This document shows positions 27,505-35,797 of a stretch of 64,000 nucleotides of DNA, piece after piece. The DNA is from Actinomycetota bacterium (lineage in GTDB: Bacteria > Actinomycetota > CADDZG01 > JAHWKV01), in NCBI GenBank assembly GCA_019347715.1, contig JAHWKU010000002.1, positions 54,349 through 118,348 of the forward strand, in the 5' to 3' direction. Every line of letters starts with the position of its first letter. Within the stretch, counting starts at the first letter, position 1. Position numbers and translations under genes: made by a program. The notes beneath the pieces were generated by a model. It saw only the letters and a program-made list of their open reading frames with translations, made no database searches and was not told the origin of the DNA.

Positions 27505-27801
27505 ATGCCCATCACTCGAAAAGATGTCGATCATGTAGCTCGCCTCGCCCGGCTTGCTCTTTCGGAAGAAGAAAAGGCTGCCCTGGAGGAGCAACTGTCG
27601 AAGATCCTGGCTCACGCCGAGCGGGTGACATCTCTCGATACCGAAGGGGTTCCCCCTACATCTCATGCGATCCAACTCGCCAACGTCGCAAGGTCAGACG
27701 ATGTAGTCGATCCGCTATCTCGCGACGACGCACTGGCGAATGCTCCGGCTGCTGAAGAGCATCAGTTCAGGGTGCCGCGCATTCTCGAGGAGGAAGAGTG
27801 A
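27505..27801 (+). CDS. gatC: Asp/Glu-tRNA amidotransferase subunit C
   Basis: A 98-residue GatC, the small subunit that holds GatA and GatB together. ITRKDVDHVARLARLALSEEE and the C-terminal RDDALANAPAAEEHQFRVPRIL are family hallmarks. It is first in gatC-gatA-gatB, with 9 nt before gatA. The complex turns Glu-tRNA(Gln) into Gln-tRNA(Gln), fitting the single gltX and the tRNA-Gln found in the window. Confidence 0.96.
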   Translation: MPITRKDVDHVARLARLALSEEEKAALEEQLSKILAHAERVTSLDTEGVPPTSHAIQLANVARSDDVVDPLSRDDALANAPAAEEHQFRVPRILEEEE

Positions 27802-27810
27802 GCGTGCAGG

Positions 27811-29289
27811 ATGAGTGAGCTCTGGCAGCACACCGCCGGACAGCTCTCCGCGCTGCTCGGCACCGGGGAGGTGTCCGCGGTCGACGTGACCGAGTCGGTT
27901 CTCGAACGCCTTCGCTCGGTGGAAGACGACGTCAAGGCCTTCATCACCATCACTGAAGACGAGGCCAAGGCGAAGGCTCGGAAGGTTGACGAGATGCGCA
28001 GCGCCGGCGAGGACCCGGGGCCCATCGCAGGAGTGCCGGTCGCGCTCAAAGACATATTTGTCACGAAGGGCATCCGCTCGACTGCAGCCTCGAAGATTCT
28101 CGAGAACTATGTTCCTGGATACTCTTCGACGGCGGCGGCGCGCTGCGATGCAGCCGGCCTTCCACTGTTGGGCAAGACGAACCTGGACGAGTTTGCGATG
28201 GGGTCATCCACCGAGAACTCCGCTTATTTCGAAACCAGGAACCCATGGAATCTCTCCAAAGTTCCGGGTGGGTCTTCTGGAGGAAGCGCTGCGGCAGTTG
28301 CTTCCGGCCAGGCAGTCTGGGCTCTTGGGACCGACACCGGAGGAAGCATCCGTCAGCCGGCGGCATTGTGTGGCGTGGTGGGAGTGAAGCCGACCTACGG
28401 GCTCGTCTCTCGTTACGGGATGATCGCCTTTGCTTCCTCGCTCGACCAGGCCGGTCCATTCACGAGAGATGTGCGAGACGCTGCCCTGCTGTTGGACGCC
28501 ATAGCCGGACAAGACCCCAAGGACGCAACCTCTCTGCCGATCGATCACCCAAGCTACGCGGCCTCATTGGAGGGCGGAGTGGATGGCATGCGGATCGGGG
28601 TCGTCAAAGAGCTAGCGGGAGAAGGCCTTCAAGAAGGTGTGAAGATTCGCTTCGACGAGGCAGTCTCGGTTCTCGAGAAGCTGGGGGCCGAGATAGGGGA
28701 GGTCTCGCTGCCGAGTTTCGAATATGGCATCGACGTCTATTACCTGATCGCACCGGCGGAGGCATCTTCCAATCTGGCGCGCTACGACGGGGTGCGTTAC
28801 GGGCTGAGAGTCGACGGTGAAGACATCGTCCAGATGAATTCGAAAACGCGGGCCGCAGGATTCGGTCCCGAGGTAAAACGCCGCATCATGCTCGGGACCT
28901 ACTCTCTTTCCGCGGGCTATTACGATCAGTACTACGGCAAGGCGCAGAAGGCACGAACGCTCATCATCCGAGACTTCGAGCGGGCTTACGGAGAATTCGA
29001 CCTGCTGGTATCGCCCACCTCTCCCACCACTGCCTTTGGTTTTGGGGAGAGGACCGACGACCCGCTCACGATGTATCTATCGGATATCTGCAATGTTCCG
29101 ACTTCTCTAGCCGGCGCCGCGGCGATATCGGTGCCGTGCGGGCTTGCCCCGGAGGACCAGATGCCGGTCGGCATCCAGATCATGGCGAAAGCTCTCGACG
29201 AACCGACGATGTTTCGCGCCGCCTATGCCTTCGAACAATCCTTCAGGGGGCGCGACTCACAGATTTTTCCAGAGCTGGTGTCTCGATGA
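27811..29289 (+). CDS. gatA: Asp/Glu-tRNA amidotransferase subunit A
   Basis: A 492-residue amidase-signature protein that releases ammonia from glutamine for transfer to tRNA-bound glutamate. The Ser-Ser-Lys triad is complete: Lys80 in VALKDIF, cis-Ser155 in PGGSSGGSAAA and nucleophile Ser179 in DTGGSIRQPA. Length is standard. The ATG follows gatC by 9 nt, and the stop overlaps the gatB start (ATGA). Confidence 0.97.
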   Translation: MSELWQHTAGQLSALLGTGEVSAVDVTESVLERLRSVEDDVKAFITITEDEAKAKARKVDEMRSAGEDPGPIAGVPVALKDIFVTKGIRSTAASKILENYVPGYSSTAAARCDAAGLPLLGKTNLDEFAMGSSTENSAYFETRNPWNLSKVPGGSSGGSAAAVASGQAVWALGTDTGGSIRQPAALCGVVGVKPTYGLVSRYGMIAFASSLDQAGPFTRDVRDAALLLDAIAGQDPKDATSLPIDHPSYAASLEGGVDGMRIGVVKELAGEGLQEGVKIRFDEAVSVLEKLGAEIGEVSLPSFEYGIDVYYLIAPAEASSNLARYDGVRYGLRVDGEDIVQMNSKTRAAGFGPEVKRRIMLGTYSLSAGYYDQYYGKAQKARTLIIRDFERAYGEFDLLVSPTSPTTAFGFGERTDDPLTMYLSDICNVPTSLAGAAAISVPCGLAPEDQMPVGIQIMAKALDEPTMFRAAYAFEQSFRGRDSQIFPELVSR

Positions 29290-30752
29290 CGGCCCCCAGC
29301 GCGCAATTCGTCACGACCATCGGCCTGGAGATCCACGTTGAATTGAAGACGAGGACGAAGATGTTCTGCGGCTGCCCGGTGGCCTTCGGTGGCGAGCCAA
29401 ACACCAGGGTCTGTCCGGTCTGTCTCGGCCATCCCGGGACTCTTCCGGTTCCCAACGAGAAAGCGATCGAACTGACTAACAAGATTGCAATGGCGCTGGA
29501 CTGTGAGATTGCGCCGCATTCGATCTTCCATCGCAAGAACTATTTCTATCCGGACATGCCGAAGAACTATCAGATCTCGCAGTACGACATCCCCATCGGA
29601 TCCCGCGGATCGCTCGACATGGAGGTGGGAGGTGAGAGCCGCTGGATCGGCATCACCAGAGTGCATCTGGAGGAGGACACCGGTAAGTCGGTTCACGTTG
29701 GCGGCGGCGGCAGGATTCGTGAAGCCGAGTATTCATTGGAGGATTTCAATCGGGCCGGGACCCCGCTGGTCGAGATCGTCACCGAACCCGACATCACTTC
29801 TGCCGAGGAGGCCAGGGTCTTCGCGCAGGAGCTGCGGTCGATTCTGGAGTTCCTCGATGTCTCGGACGTTCGCATGGAAGAGGGGTCACTTCGAATAGAT
29901 GCCAACATCTCGGTTGAGGCCCCCGGCCGCTCCGGGACCAAAGTGGAAGTGAAGAACATGAACTCGATGCGTTCTGTATTCCGCGCGCTTGAATTCGAGG
30001 AAGAGCGGCAGAGAAACGCGCTTATGAACGAAGAAGAGCTGGTGCAGATGACGCGTCACTGGGACGAGAAGTCGGGCGTCACGATCCCGGGGAGGGTGAA
30101 GGAATACGCATTCGACTACCGGTATTTCCCAGAGCCGGATCTGACGCCGATCGAGCCGAGCATCGAGTGGCTCAGACAGCTGCAGGAGGAGCTGCCCGAA
30201 CTTCCGATCGCCAAGCGCAGGCGTTGGATGGAGGAACTGGGCCTTGGGCCCTACGACGCGCAGGTTCTTACCTCTTCCCCGGGCGTCAGTGTCTTCTTCG
30301 AAGAGACCCTCGAGGCGGTAAAAGACGCGAACCCCAAGCAAGTCGCCAACTGGGTGGCTAACAATCTCGCGGGGGCCCTGTCCGACACGGGAGAGAGGTT
30401 TTCCGATCTCAAGATCACTCCCTCTCAGTTCGCGGAGCTGATGGACATGGTCGCCTCCGGGGAGATCAACGCCAGTCAGGGCAAGGAAATCCTGAGCGCG
30501 ATGCTGCTGACGGGAACATCCCCCGGCTCGATCGCCGAGGAGCGCGACATGCGCCAGGTATCCGATAGGGGAGAGCTCGAGGCGGTGGTGGATGAGGTCA
30601 TATCGAACAACGCCGAGGTCGCCGACCGCATCAGAGCGGGGGACATGAAGCCGTTCGGAGTGCTGGTGGGGGCCGTGATGAGAGCAACCCAAGGCAAAGC
30701 CAATGCGGCTGTTGTGACCGAGATCCTGAAAGAGAAGCTTGGCGCCTCCTGA
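29286..30752 (+). CDS. gatB: Asp/Glu-tRNA amidotransferase subunit B
   Basis: From ATG 29286 (overlapping the gatA stop) the product has 488 residues. The start IGLEIHVELKT, the zinc-region cysteines in KMFCGCPVAF and VCPVCLGHPGTLPV, and the C-terminal YqeY-like tRNA-binding domain (ending KANAAVVTEILKEKLG) are typical. GatB activates the tRNA-bound carboxylate with ATP and receives ammonia from GatA. A longer frame from 29136 would lie inside gatA and is rejected. The 3' end forms a GCGCCT-CCTG-AGGCGC hairpin around the stop codon, a possible weak terminator. Confidence 0.97.
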   Translation: MTAPSAQFVTTIGLEIHVELKTRTKMFCGCPVAFGGEPNTRVCPVCLGHPGTLPVPNEKAIELTNKIAMALDCEIAPHSIFHRKNYFYPDMPKNYQISQYDIPIGSRGSLDMEVGGESRWIGITRVHLEEDTGKSVHVGGGGRIREAEYSLEDFNRAGTPLVEIVTEPDITSAEEARVFAQELRSILEFLDVSDVRMEEGSLRIDANISVEAPGRSGTKVEVKNMNSMRSVFRALEFEEERQRNALMNEEELVQMTRHWDEKSGVTIPGRVKEYAFDYRYFPEPDLTPIEPSIEWLRQLQEELPELPIAKRRRWMEELGLGPYDAQVLTSSPGVSVFFEETLEAVKDANPKQVANWVANNLAGALSDTGERFSDLKITPSQFAELMDMVASGEINASQGKEILSAMLLTGTSPGSIAEERDMRQVSDRGELEAVVDEVISNNAEVADRIRAGDMKPFGVLVGAVMRATQGKANAAVVTEILKEKLGAS

Positions 30753-30770
30753 GGCGCTAGTCTTCAGCCA

Positions 30771-31388
30771 ATGAAGATCGACCATGTCATCTATGGCGTG
30801 CGGGACCTGGATGCTGCAGGACGCTGGCTGAAGGAGGACGTCGGTCTCGACTCGGCAGAGGGCGGCCACCACCCCGCGTTCGGCACCGGCAACCGGATCG
30901 TCCCTCTAGGAGACGACTGCTACCTGGAGCTGATGGCGATCGTGGACCGGCATACCGCCGAGCAGAATTTTCTCGGACGAAAGCTCATCGAACACATGGC
31001 AGAGGGCGAGCGTTTCGTCGGATGGGTCGTCGCCACCGACGACCTCGATTCCGTCGCCGAACGTCTGGGGCTGCTTGCGGTTCCGGGGGCCAGGATTCGT
31101 ACCGACGGCAAGGAAGTCACCTGGAAAGTGGCCGGCATCGAAGAGGCCTTCGCACGCGATCTTCCCTTTTTCATCTCGTGGGACGAGCCATCCCAGCACC
31201 CGAGCCGCATGAAAGTGCAACACTCGATTGAACCAGAGGGAATCTCCTGGATAGACCTCGGAACCGATGAGGTCGTATTGAAAGAGTGGCTCGGAGACAT
31301 CGCTCTGCCGGTGCGTTTCGGAGGCGAGAGGGCCGGTGTGGATTCCCTCGCGATCAAGACTTCCGCAGGAGATATCGTCCTCAGTTAG
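30771..31388 (+). CDS. glyoxalase-like (VOC superfamily) protein
   Basis: A 205-residue protein with the glyoxalase-like domain that starts IDHVIYGVRDLDAAGRWL and carries GTGNRIVPLGDDCYLELMAI, where His4 and Glu (LELM) would be metal ligands of the VOC fold. The second half lacks a clear repeat of the motif. It lies 18 nt after gatB, ahead of a class V aminotransferase and serA. The reaction is unknown; an isomerase or dioxygenase role cannot be chosen from sequence. Confidence 0.8.
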   Translation: MKIDHVIYGVRDLDAAGRWLKEDVGLDSAEGGHHPAFGTGNRIVPLGDDCYLELMAIVDRHTAEQNFLGRKLIEHMAEGERFVGWVVATDDLDSVAERLGLLAVPGARIRTDGKEVTWKVAGIEEAFARDLPFFISWDEPSQHPSRMKVQHSIEPEGISWIDLGTDEVVLKEWLGDIALPVRFGGERAGVDSLAIKTSAGDIVLS

Positions 31389-31414
31389 GCCATCAATTGC
31401 TGTAAGGAGACGCC

Positions 31415-32566
31415 GTGAACGAAAGACCCGAGATCCTCATGACGCCGGGGCCCACGCCCGTGCCCCCGGCCGTGCTCGCAGCGCAGGCTCGCCCGCTCGT
31501 CTACCACAGGGGGCCTGGATATGCCGCCCTCCTGGACGAGCTGGTGGACGGAGTGAGATGGCTGCTCGACACCAAGTCCGACGTTGTTGTCTATACGGCT
31601 TCGGGCACCGGGGGGATGGAGGGAGCGGTTGCGAACATCGTCTCGGCAGGAGACAAGGTGCTCGTTGTATCGGTCGGCTACTTCGGCGAGAGGTTCAAGA
31701 CCATATGCGAGAGGTTCGGCTGCGACGTCACCTTTCTCGGATACGAGTGGGGTAAGACCGCGAAGGCCGAGGATGTCGCGAAGGCCCTCGATGACGATCC
31801 CGAGATCAAGTTCGTATTCGTTCAGCATTCAGAAACTTCCACCGGCGTCGTGAACGATGTCGAACCGATAGCGCGCGAGGTCAAAGCTCGAGACAAGATC
31901 TTCATTCTCGACGCCATCTCGAGTGCCGGCGCCATCGACATTCGGATGGACGATTGGGGCCTCGACGTCGTGATCGGAGGATCTCAAAAAGCTCTCGGTG
32001 CTCCTCCCGGCATCTCATTCGTGGCGATCGGAAAAAAGGGATGGGAGGCGCACCGTGCCTCAACCGCGCCGAGGTTCTACTTCGATTGGACTGCATATAA
32101 GGACGCCGCCGACCGAGATGAAACCGAGAGCCCATGGACGCCGGCAGTTTCGATCGTCGCGGCCATGGTCGAGGCCCTTCGGATGGCCCGCGAGGACGGC
32201 AGGCAGGAGATTTTCGACCGCCACATCCTTCTCGGCAAAGCTGTGAAGGCAGGGGTGCAGGCTCTTGGACTCGATCTGTTCGGCGAAGATCCCGAGCGCG
32301 CGCATGTAGTGACGACGGTGCGGGTCCCCGAGGGAATCTCCGACAGCGAGGTTGTTGGCCTGCTCCGCTCGAAGCATGCGATCGTGACGGGTCCGGGTCA
32401 GGGACCGCTCAAGGGCCAGGTGTTCCGGCTCGGTCATCTCGGCTGGGTGGAACCCCTCGATGTGATCAGGTTGTTCGGGGCTCTCGAGCTCGTTCTTGCC
32501 GAACTGGGATACACGGTCAAATTCGGGGCAGCGGTCGGCGCGGCCGAAGAGGTCTTCAACCGGTGA
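31415..32566 (+). CDS. class V PLP aminotransferase (serine-pyruvate/alanine-glyoxylate type)
   Basis: A 383-residue PLP enzyme. The start RPEILMTPGPTPVPPAV, the phosphate-binding TASGTGGMEGAV and the Schiff-base Lys192 in IGGSQKALGAPPG place it with alanine-glyoxylate/serine-pyruvate aminotransferases rather than classical SerC. The GTG start at 31415 has AAGGAGA just upstream. Its stop overlaps the GTG start of serA (GTGA). In that position it probably works on phosphohydroxypyruvate or serine, replacing SerC, though a glyoxylate-serine role is possible. Confidence 0.88.
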   Translation: MNERPEILMTPGPTPVPPAVLAAQARPLVYHRGPGYAALLDELVDGVRWLLDTKSDVVVYTASGTGGMEGAVANIVSAGDKVLVVSVGYFGERFKTICERFGCDVTFLGYEWGKTAKAEDVAKALDDDPEIKFVFVQHSETSTGVVNDVEPIAREVKARDKIFILDAISSAGAIDIRMDDWGLDVVIGGSQKALGAPPGISFVAIGKKGWEAHRASTAPRFYFDWTAYKDAADRDETESPWTPAVSIVAAMVEALRMAREDGRQEIFDRHILLGKAVKAGVQALGLDLFGEDPERAHVVTTVRVPEGISDSEVVGLLRSKHAIVTGPGQGPLKGQVFRLGHLGWVEPLDVIRLFGALELVLAELGYTVKFGAAVGAAEEVFNR

Positions 32567-34146
32567 AGGTGCTCGTTTCGGAGTCGCTGGCCGACGAAGG
32601 CGTCGCCAGGCTTCGCGAGCAGGTCGAGGTCGATGTGCGTCTCGGCCTCAACCAGGACCAGCTCGTGGACGTCATCGGTCAGTACGACGGGCTCATCGTT
32701 CGGTCCGCCACATCCGTCGATGCGGATGTGCTTCAGCGGGCAGACCGGCTGAAGGTGATCGGCCGGGCCGGGGTCGGCGTCGATAACATCGACGTAGAAG
32801 CTGCCACCCGAAGCGGCGTCTTGGTGGTAAACGCTCCGCAATCGAACGTACTGTCGGCCGCAGAGCACACGATGGCGCTTCTTCTAGCGATGGTGAGAAA
32901 AGTGCTTCCTGCAGATGCCTCCATACGCCGTGGCGAGTGGGAGCGTGAGAAATTCAGCGGCATCGAGCTGCACGGGAAGACGCTTGGGATCGCCGGTCTT
33001 GGAAGAATCGGCACTCTGGTGGCCCAGCGAGCATCATCTTTTGGGATGCGACTCATGGCATACGACCCGTACGTCTCCAAGAACCGAGCCGCGCAGGTTG
33101 GCATCGAGCTTGTCCCAACCATTGAGGACCTCTGTCGTGAAGCAGACTTCCTGACGGTCCACATGCCCAAGAGCACCGAGACTAAGGGCATGATTTCGGA
33201 TGCGCAGTTCGCAGCGATGAAGCCGGGAGTAAGGCTCGTCAACACCGCCCGCGGAGGACTAATCGATGAGGACGCTCTCGTCCGCGCGCTGAAGGAGGGC
33301 CGGGTTGCGGGTGCGGCTCTCGACGTATTCGAGCAAGAACCTCCCAGTGAAAGCCCGCTCCTGGAATTCGACAATGTGGTTTTGACTCCGCACATAGGGG
33401 GCCAGACCGCGGAAGCGCAGACCAAAGCGGGCGTGGCCATCGCAGAGCAGGTCCTTCTTGCGCTCAAGGGAGATTTCGTTCCATACGCGGTGAACATTCA
33501 GGCCGGAACGGAATTCGTCGAAGCACTTCGCCCTTACATCCCTCTGACCGAGAAGCTCGGACGAATCCTCACCGGCATCGGCGGCTCTCGGATATCGGCA
33601 GTTCATTTCGAGTTCCACGGGACGGTGGCCGAGCACGACACCAGGATCCTCACACTGGCCGGGCTTCGAGGATTGTTCGGCGCCATAGTTCATGAGCCCG
33701 TGACATATGTGAATGCTCCGATCCTTGCGCGGGAGCGCGGCATCGAGATAAAGGAGACGAAGTCGGCGATGTCGAGAGACTTCGTGAATCTGGTTGTGAT
33801 CAAGGCCGAATCCGACGTCGGTTCGGTGTCGGTCGGCGGGGCCCTCGTCGGCAAGCGAGATCAGCAGCGCATAGTCAGGGTCTATGACTACGAGATCGAT
33901 ATGGCCCCGGAGCGGTACCTGTGCTTTCTCCGATATCGCGATGTCCCCGGTGTGATTGGGGCAGTTGGGACCATCCTCGGCAATGCAGGAGTGAACATCG
34001 CAAGCATGCAGGTTGGTCGGGAAAATATCGGGGGAGAGGCCCTCATGGGTTTGACCGTCGATCAGACCATCCCTCCGCAGGCCCTCGATGAGATCACATC
34101 GAAGATTTCTGCGAGTGACGCCAAGTTCATCGATCTGGGCGAATAG
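32563..34146 (+). CDS. serA: D-3-phosphoglycerate dehydrogenase
   Basis: From GTG 32563 (overlapping the aminotransferase stop) the product has 527 residues, the long actinobacterial-type SerA. The catalytic domain has the NAD-binding GLGRIGTLVAQ and the catalytic Arg (NTARGGLID), Glu (DVFEQEPP) and His (TPHIGGQT). The allosteric substrate-binding domain (~315-450) and C-terminal ACT domain (~455-527, with VPGVIGAVGTILGNAGVNIASMQVGR) allow serine feedback. It oxidises 3-phosphoglycerate to start serine synthesis. An upstream in-frame extension lies inside the aminotransferase gene and is rejected. Confidence 0.96.
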   Translation: MKVLVSESLADEGVARLREQVEVDVRLGLNQDQLVDVIGQYDGLIVRSATSVDADVLQRADRLKVIGRAGVGVDNIDVEAATRSGVLVVNAPQSNVLSAAEHTMALLLAMVRKVLPADASIRRGEWEREKFSGIELHGKTLGIAGLGRIGTLVAQRASSFGMRLMAYDPYVSKNRAAQVGIELVPTIEDLCREADFLTVHMPKSTETKGMISDAQFAAMKPGVRLVNTARGGLIDEDALVRALKEGRVAGAALDVFEQEPPSESPLLEFDNVVLTPHIGGQTAEAQTKAGVAIAEQVLLALKGDFVPYAVNIQAGTEFVEALRPYIPLTEKLGRILTGIGGSRISAVHFEFHGTVAEHDTRILTLAGLRGLFGAIVHEPVTYVNAPILARERGIEIKETKSAMSRDFVNLVVIKAESDVGSVSVGGALVGKRDQQRIVRVYDYEIDMAPERYLCFLRYRDVPGVIGAVGTILGNAGVNIASMQVGRENIGGEALMGLTVDQTIPPQALDEITSKISASDAKFIDLGE

Positions 34147-34635
34147 ATGGATCCCGAGCTTCTGATCTCAGCCGCCGCAGCCAACGGAAAGGTCGACCGG
34201 ATCCTCGAACTCTTGGACGAAGACCCAGGTCTAGCGAAGTCCTACGACCCGGACGGCTGGACCGCCCTACACGTTGCGGGCCACTTCGGGCAGTTAGAAG
34301 CCGCCCGAGTTCTTCTCGCGGCTGGAGCCGATCCTCTTGCCAAGTCCAAGAATCATCTCGAGAACCACCCGATTCACACCGCTACCGCCGGCAGGCACGC
34401 GGAAGTCGTCCGTCTTCTCATCGAGTCAGGCGCCGACCCAGACGCCACCGAGGCAGACGGGGCCACGGCGCTGTACCGGGCCGCGGAACGAGGTGACGTG
34501 GGAACTGCCAAGATCCTTCTTGCCGCGGGCGCCGATCCCAATCTCGAGGATGAGTCGGGCAGGGGCCCCTTCCTCATCGCTCTCGAAAAGGGCAATGAAG
34601 AGATCATCCATCTGCTTCGCTCATATGAAGAATAG
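34147..34635 (+). CDS. ankyrin-repeat protein
   Basis: A 162-residue protein built of about four ankyrin repeats (DGWTALHVAGHFGQLEAARVLLAAGADP, then HPIHTATAGRHAEVVRLLIESGADP, then DGATALYRAAERGDVGTAKILLAAGADP). There is no signal peptide. Its ATG follows the serA stop with no gap, so it is translated with serA. Ankyrin proteins bind other proteins; a partner in serine metabolism is a guess based on position. Confidence 0.85.
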   Translation: MDPELLISAAAANGKVDRILELLDEDPGLAKSYDPDGWTALHVAGHFGQLEAARVLLAAGADPLAKSKNHLENHPIHTATAGRHAEVVRLLIESGADPDATEADGATALYRAAERGDVGTAKILLAAGADPNLEDESGRGPFLIALEKGNEEIIHLLRSYEE

Positions 34636-34701
34636 AGCCGGACCCCGCGTGCTCTAGAATTGGGGGAGTCTTCCCCGGCCAATGACCAGGAGGGTGCGTC
34701 A

Positions 34702-35616
34702 ATGCCGATAGAAGCCACGAAATTTGTTTGGATGGACGGCAAGCTCGTCCCCTGGGAGGACGCGAAGATCCATGTCCTTTCGCACACGTTGCACTACGGA
34801 TCGGGGGTCTTCGAGGGGATCCGGTGCTACGAAACCAAACGGGGCCCGGCGGTCTTTCGCCTAACCGAGCACGTCGAGCGTCTTTTCCGGTCGGCCAAGA
34901 TCCACATGATCGACGTCCCCTTCTCTCCCCAGCAGATCGTGGAGGCCACGGGCGAACTGATCCGGGCCAACCAGCTGCAGAGCTGTTACGTCCGCCCGAT
35001 CATCTACCACGGCTACGGGGAGATGGGCCTGAACCCCCTCAAGGCTCCGGTCAACGTCTCGATATTGACCTGGGCGTGGGGGGCCTATCTCGGCGAGGAC
35101 GCCTTCACCAAAGGCGTCAAGACCATGATCAGCTCATGGCAGCGCTACGACACCAACGCGATTCCTCCAGCCGCCAAAGCCACAGGGCAGTACCTGAACT
35201 CTTCCTTGGCCAAGATGGAGGCGATCAAATCGGGGTACGACGAGGCCATCATGCTGAACCGGGAGGGTTTCGTCGCCGACGCCAGCGGCGAGAACGTGTT
35301 CATCGTGAGGGACGGAGTGCTGTTCACCCCGCCAATCTCGGCCGGCCCGCTGGAGGGGATCACCCGTGCGAGTGTGATCACTATCGCAGAGGACCTAGGG
35401 ATCGACGTGAAGAACCGAAACATCGTCCGAAGCGACCTCTACACCGCGGACGAGGCCTTCATGACCGGAACGGCGGCCGAGGTGGTGCCGATCCGCTCGG
35501 TCGACGACCGTGACCTGGGCGACCCGGGGCCGATCACTAAGAAGGTGCAGGAGACTTTCTTCGCCGCCGTCAAAGGCGAAGTCGAGAAGTACTCCGACTG
35601 GAACGAATACGTTTAA
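34702..35616 (+). CDS. ilvE: branched-chain amino acid aminotransferase
   Basis: From ATG 34702, chosen for the AGGAGG at 34688-34693, the product has 304 residues. It is a fold-type IV PLP enzyme: HTLHYGSGVFEGIRCY, the PLP-lysine Lys159 in PPAAKATGQYLNSSLAK, and the phosphate-binding GENVFIVRDG and GITRASVI. It interconverts leucine, isoleucine and valine with their 2-oxo acids. The gap before it contains TAGAAT at 34655-34660, a possible -10 box, and a small GGGGGA-GTC-TTCCCC hairpin at 34662-34676, so it may have its own promoter. A T-box or long leader is absent. Confidence 0.95.
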   Translation: MPIEATKFVWMDGKLVPWEDAKIHVLSHTLHYGSGVFEGIRCYETKRGPAVFRLTEHVERLFRSAKIHMIDVPFSPQQIVEATGELIRANQLQSCYVRPIIYHGYGEMGLNPLKAPVNVSILTWAWGAYLGEDAFTKGVKTMISSWQRYDTNAIPPAAKATGQYLNSSLAKMEAIKSGYDEAIMLNREGFVADASGENVFIVRDGVLFTPPISAGPLEGITRASVITIAEDLGIDVKNRNIVRSDLYTADEAFMTGTAAEVVPIRSVDDRDLGDPGPITKKVQETFFAAVKGEVEKYSDWNEYV

Positions 35617-35797
35617 CAAAAAAGGCTAGTCAGCAGCCGTTCTTCGTATTACAATCCCTCTTCGGTCGGGTCGGGTCTCCTTCGTTAGCGGACTCCCGCT
35701 TTCACGCGTCAAACGGCACACTCCAACGCCGTCCCCTTTCTAAGGGCGGGACGCCGGGGCGGGAGAAGTCTCCAAACGTTCTACTGAGGTAATTGTC

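Noticed and set aside
34636..34701. Amino-acid-responsive leader or T-box before ilvE
   Set aside because: The gap is only 66 nt; it has a small hairpin but no leader peptide rich in branched-chain codons.
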